The position numbers and the translations under genes are program-made. This document shows, one piece after another, positions 61,051 through 64,000 of a stretch of DNA of 64,000 nucleotides. Source of the stretch: Streptomyces violaceoruber (GTDB taxonomy: Bacteria; Actinomycetota; Actinomycetes; Streptomycetales; Streptomycetaceae); NCBI GenBank assembly GCA_000720805.1, contig JODI01000014.1, positions 1 to 64,000 on the forward strand, written 5' to 3'. Each line of letters starts with the position of its first letter. The first letter of the stretch is position 1. The notes beneath the pieces were generated by a model. That model searched no databases and was not told the DNA's origin. It worked only from the letters and a program-made list of their open reading frames with translations.

Positions 61051-61272
61051 GTCGCCACCCACTCCCACAACGAGCCGAGCCGCAGCCCGGCATCCACCGT
61101 CCCCACCAGTGAATCCCCGGACACCCACCCCCACCATGGCCGAGCCCCGCACTCCCACAAGCGAGCCTCCAGCCCGCCGACAACCCCGGCTCATCCGAAC
61201 CCATCCGAACCCGAACCCAGAACCCGAACCCTGCGCGTCCCACGAACGTCGGCCCACCCTGACCAACGGGGG

Positions 61273-61980
61273 CTACTCCGCCTCCACCTCCCCCTCCACC
61301 GCCGCCTCCCGCCAACCACCCAGCACCGTCTCCACAGCTCCCGCGATCCGCCGTCGGGCCTCCTGCCTGGCCACCCCACTCATCAGCAACTGGTCGTAGG
61401 GCGTGTCCACATGCCGTACGGACGCCATGACCGCCGACGTCACCGCCCCCTCGGACAACGCGCGCCCCGCCGCACTCCGCCCGACGCGCCCGCTGCCCCG
61501 CACCGAGGCGTGCGCGGCGATGTCCCGGGCCCGCGCCTCGGGGCAGCCGGGAAACAGCCGACGTATCTCCGCCGCGAAGGCAGCCGTGAACCGCAGATCC
61601 TCCGTCGCCCGCCGCGCGGCGTCCCGTACCCGGCGTCGCCGCCGAGCCTCCGCGTCGGCCAGACACCGCGCCTCGGCCCGCGCGAGCCCCGCCTCCTCGA
61701 CGAGGACGCCCTGCCGCTCGTACCGTCCCTTGCGCCGGTTGAACCGCACGACCACCGCCGACAACGCGCTCTCCTCCCGCGACCGGCGGGTCAACGCGGT
61801 GTCGCCCCGCGGCAGGAACACCAGGTGTCCCAGATCCACACAGTCGAGGCACCGAGCCGCCCCGTCCTCGACGACGACCATCGACAGCGGCCCGCCCAGG
61901 CACTCCGCGCAGTGCCGTCTCCGCACAGGCTGGACGACCAGAAGTCCGGTCCGGAACGGGGGAGTTGCGAGGAGCGCCAT
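61273..61980 (-). CDS. DUF2293 domain protein with N-terminal zinc-finger-like cysteines
   Basis: A 235-residue protein. Residues 20-50 contain HCAECLGG and ARCLDCVDLGH, a four-cysteine cluster that could bind zinc. The middle is basic and helical (AEARRRRRVRDAARRATEDL), and the DUF2293 domain (about 125-220) has FAAEIRRLFPGCPEARA and SVRHVDTPYDQLLM. Nucleic-acid binding is plausible from composition only. ATG at 61980, 24 bp downstream of the oxidoreductase stop. Confidence 0.8.
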   Translation of the reverse strand: MALLATPPFRTGLLVVQPVRRRHCAECLGGPLSMVVVEDGAARCLDCVDLGHLVFLPRGDTALTRRSREESALSAVVVRFNRRKGRYERQGVLVEEAGLARAEARCLADAEARRRRRVRDAARRATEDLRFTAAFAAEIRRLFPGCPEARARDIAAHASVRGSGRVGRSAAGRALSEGAVTSAVMASVRHVDTPYDQLLMSGVARQEARRRIAGAVETVLGGWREAAVEGEVEAE

Positions 61981-62004
61981 AAAGGGTTCATTCCCACGCA
62001 GAGT

Positions 62005-62907
62005 TCAGGCAGAGTCCATTTGCGTCGAGGGATCGACCACGCCGGGATCGACCACGCCGGGATCGACCACGTCGGGATCGACCAGGTCGGGAACGAGCGC
62101 GCCCGGATCAAAGACCGACACCCGTGCCCGGTGCCTGGTCGGCCTCTCGATCTCGTCGACCACAGCCACCGCGAGATCGGCATACGACAACCCGCGCTGC
62201 CCGACGGCCGTACCGGCACCGTCGGGCACGTGCTCACCGCCGAACCGGTACCGCCCGTTGCGCGGAGCGTGCTCCTCCAGCCCACCGCCCGGGGTGAGCA
62301 TCACCCAGTCGACCGGACCGTCGCCCGCCTCCAGCAAGCGTCGCAGCCCTGCCGTGTGCGCGAGAGCGAAGGGCCGGATCTCCGGAGGGAACGCCTCGGG
62401 GTCGTCCATCACCGGCCGCCCGTCCGCCCCGAGCAGGTTCGCGAACAGCCCGATCGCGACGAGGCGTTCCACTCCCGCGTCGGCGAGCCCGCCCAGCAGC
62501 GCGTCCGCCGCCCTGACGAAGAAGTCCGGGTCGAGCGCGTCGAAGCCCTGCTCGGGCCCACTGAACGGAGAGACGGCGTGCACCGCTGCCACCGCTCCGG
62601 CGGCGACCTCCGCAACCCGCGCGCGATCGACGACGTCACCCCGTACAACCGTCACGCCCGTCCCACCTGTCATGCCGATCACCCCGGTCTCACCTGTCAC
62701 CCCGGTCTCACCTGTCACCCCGGTCTCACCTGTCACGCCGGACTCACCTGTCACGCCGGCCCCGCCCGTCGTTCCGAGATCTGGGTACCGCCGCGGGTCC
62801 CGGACCACGGCTGTCACCGCGAGCCCCCGCCCGAGTGCCTCCGCCGTCACCGCGCGCCCGGCCCGTCCACCGGCTCCGAAGACGACGACGCGATGCGTGT
62901 CACCCAT
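62005..62907 (-). CDS. NAD(P)-binding oxidoreductase with collagen-like insertion
   Basis: Atypical short-chain dehydrogenase/NmrA-like protein, 300 residues. The nucleotide-binding motif is [14 protein letters not shown] and the rest of the fold is normal ([44 protein letters not shown]). Two tandem repeats interrupt it. An 18-bp unit (DNA 62663-62770) encodes repeated GVTGET between the second strand and helix, and a 15-bp unit (62030-62090) encodes VVDPG at the C-terminus. Divergent from an HxlR regulator that probably controls it. ATG at 62907. Confidence 0.85.
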   Translation of the reverse strand: MGDTHRVVVFGAGGRAGRAVTAEALGRGLAVTAVVRDPRRYPDLGTTGGAGVTGESGVTGETGVTGETGVTGETGVIGMTGGTGVTVVRGDVVDRARVAEVAAGAVAAVHAVSPFSGPEQGFDALDPDFFVRAADALLGGLADAGVERLVAIGLFANLLGADGRPVMDDPEAFPPEIRPFALAHTAGLRRLLEAGDGPVDWVMLTPGGGLEEHAPRNGRYRFGGEHVPDGAGTAVGQRGLSYADLAVAVVDEIERPTRHRARVSVFDPGALVPDLVDPDVVDPGVVDPGVVDPSTQMDSA

Positions 62908-63006
62908 GTCCGACCTCCCTGTCCAGAACCGCTCTTCACGGCTCGACCTGGACGTTAGGCGTCGAAGGCCCGGTTACTTCAACGGTATCGGCGCTACCCT
63001 CGACCG

Positions 63007-63402
63007 ATGACCGACCTCACGGACGGCACCCTGCCCCCTCCTCTGGACCCCGACATGTTCGACCCGGCCTGCCCCTCCTCCGTGATGCCCTTCCGCGTGG
63101 GCGACAAATGGACGGGCATGGTGATCCGGTGCTTGGAGGGCGGCCCGCGACGCTTCACCGAACTCCTTGCCCCGCTCAGGTCCGTCACCCCCAAGGTCCT
63201 CAGCGAGACCCTGCGTGCGATGGAACGCGACGGCCTCCTCACCCGTACCGCGCACGACGAGAACCCGCCCCGTGTCGAATACGCCCTCACCCCTCTCGGC
63301 CGCACCCTGATCCCCCTCCTCGACGCCGCCCGCACCTGGAGCGAACGTCATCTGCCACGCCTGGTCGCCGCCCGCCGGGCTCACGAGCGCGACGCGCCCT
63401 GA
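63007..63402 (+). CDS. HxlR-family transcriptional regulator
   Basis: A 131-residue winged-helix protein: CPSSVMPFRVGDKWTGMVI at the start, RRFTELLAPLRSVTPKVLSETLR for the recognition region and VEYALTPLGRTLIPLL for the wing. Cys 22 and Cys 42 could act as redox or quinone sensors, as in HypR/QorR-type members. It is divergent from the NAD(P)-binding oxidoreductase (99-bp gap), the standard layout for an HxlR regulator and its target. ATG at 63007. Confidence 0.92.
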   Translation: MTDLTDGTLPPPLDPDMFDPACPSSVMPFRVGDKWTGMVIRCLEGGPRRFTELLAPLRSVTPKVLSETLRAMERDGLLTRTAHDENPPRVEYALTPLGRTLIPLLDAARTWSERHLPRLVAARRAHERDAP

Positions 63403-63427
63403 CCGCTGACTGACGCATCATGGCCGT

Positions 63428-64000
63428 GTGCGACTCGAAGCGATCACCTGGGACCGGCTCGGCGACCTCCTCGCCGAACGACTGATCGACCTGAAACCGG
63501 CCGACGGCGGCCCCTGGCCCCGTATCGCCTTCGACGGTGCCCCGGCCGCCCGTCCCGGAGACCTCGCCGAACGCGTCTCGGAGGCCCTGCGCATACGCGG
63601 CCGCCCTTCGCTCGTCGTCGACGCGCACGGCTTCCTGCGTCCCGCCTCCCTCCGCCTGGAGTACGGGCACCAGGACCTGGACGCCTACTACGACGGCTGG
63701 TTCGACACGGGCGCCCTGTGGCGCGAGGTCTTCGGTCCCCTCGAACCCGGCGGTGACGGCCGCGTCCTGCCCGATCTGTGGGACCCGGCCACCGACCGCG
63801 CCACCCGCAGCCCCTACCTCCAACTACCGCCCGGCGGTTTCCTGTTGCTGCACGGCCCCTTCCTGCTGCGCCACTGGTTCCCCTTCGACCTGACCGTCCA
63901 TGTCCTCCTCTCACCGGGCGCCCTGCGCCGTCGTACCCCCGAGTCCGAGCACTGGACCCTCCCCGCGTTCGAGCGCTACGAGGACGAGACCGACCCGGCC
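63428..64000 (+). CDS. Uridine kinase-like protein with degenerate P-loop (3' partial)
   Basis: The first 191 codons of a nucleoside kinase-like protein that continues past the window. It resembles Streptomyces uridine kinase paralogues: VVDAHGFLRPASLRLEYGHQ, then DAYYDGWFDTGALWREVFGPL and LPPGGFLLLHGPFLLRHWF. The Walker A segment is IAFDGAPAARPGDLAER, with no lysine-threonine pair, so ATP binding in the usual way is doubtful. GTG at 63428, 25 bp after the HxlR stop, so it may share its transcript. Confidence 0.75.
   Translation, partial: MRLEAITWDRLGDLLAERLIDLKPADGGPWPRIAFDGAPAARPGDLAERVSEALRIRGRPSLVVDAHGFLRPASLRLEYGHQDLDAYYDGWFDTGALWREVFGPLEPGGDGRVLPDLWDPATDRATRSPYLQLPPGGFLLLHGPFLLRHWFPFDLTVHVLLSPGALRRRTPESEHWTLPAFERYEDETDPA

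Overview
The window is high-GC actinobacterial DNA and almost certainly comes from a Streptomyces chromosome. The evidence is the extreme third-position GC bias, frequent GTG/TTG starts, and Streptomyces-typical families (SPW_0924, DUF6343, DUF4184, DUF397/XRE-DUF5753, DUF574 methyltransferase, SIMPL, DUF3068). The core order pyk - ANTAR regulator - liv transporter - polA - rpsA - coaE is, from memory, the same as in Streptomyces coelicolor. Bases 1-16 are a Tn5/Nextera mosaic-end remnant, so the left edge is a physical contig end and the first gene is cut there.

Layout. 1-6.5 kb: 5'-truncated lysine/ornithine N-hydroxylase, Tat-exported 5'-nucleotidase, SIMPL protein, pyruvate kinase, and an HTH-LAGLIDADG protein beside an odd short tRNA-Leu(CAA). 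6.8-13.2 kb: PdtaR-like response regulator and a complete branched-chain amino acid ABC transporter operon. 13.9-19.6 kb: thioesterase, molybdopterin oxidoreductase, DNA polymerase I with a 23-bp inverted repeat after it. 20-24.9 kb: DUF4184 protein, a lytic transglycosylase behind a likely c-di-AMP riboswitch, SPW_0924 and DUF3068 proteins. 24.9-38.5 kb: HrpB helicase, methyltransferases, rpsA with promoter, leader hairpin and terminator, a decayed amine oxidase, PAC2, coaE, TPR, DoxX, S4, uracil-DNA glycosylase and proline iminopeptidase.

38.6-41.7 kb is a small regulon: a GntR/FCD regulator divergent from an NCS1 permease and a hydantoin racemase-like gene, with a perfect 16-bp palindrome between them. 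41.9-46.5 kb is an accessory island, the most interesting part of the window. It holds a decayed GNAT gene, a CdiI-type immunity gene, and a multi-pass membrane protein that joins a PrsW intramembrane protease to a C-terminal RNase A-like toxin domain. It ends in a truncated reading frame of unknown origin.

46.5-64 kb: FUSC transporter, amidohydrolase, ABC exporter, a divergent RsbW-like ATPase / XRE-DUF397 regulatory set with palindromes between, a MocR/PdxR regulator divergent from an AhpD-like protein, an orphan GltD, DUF1772 and DUF2293 proteins, a repeat-containing NAD(P)-binding oxidoreductase divergent from HxlR, and the start of a uridine kinase-like gene with a degenerate P-loop. A recurring oddity is in-frame tandem repeats (15-24 bp units) at protein termini or loops in at least six genes. 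All family assignments come from reading the translated sequences; no database search was possible.
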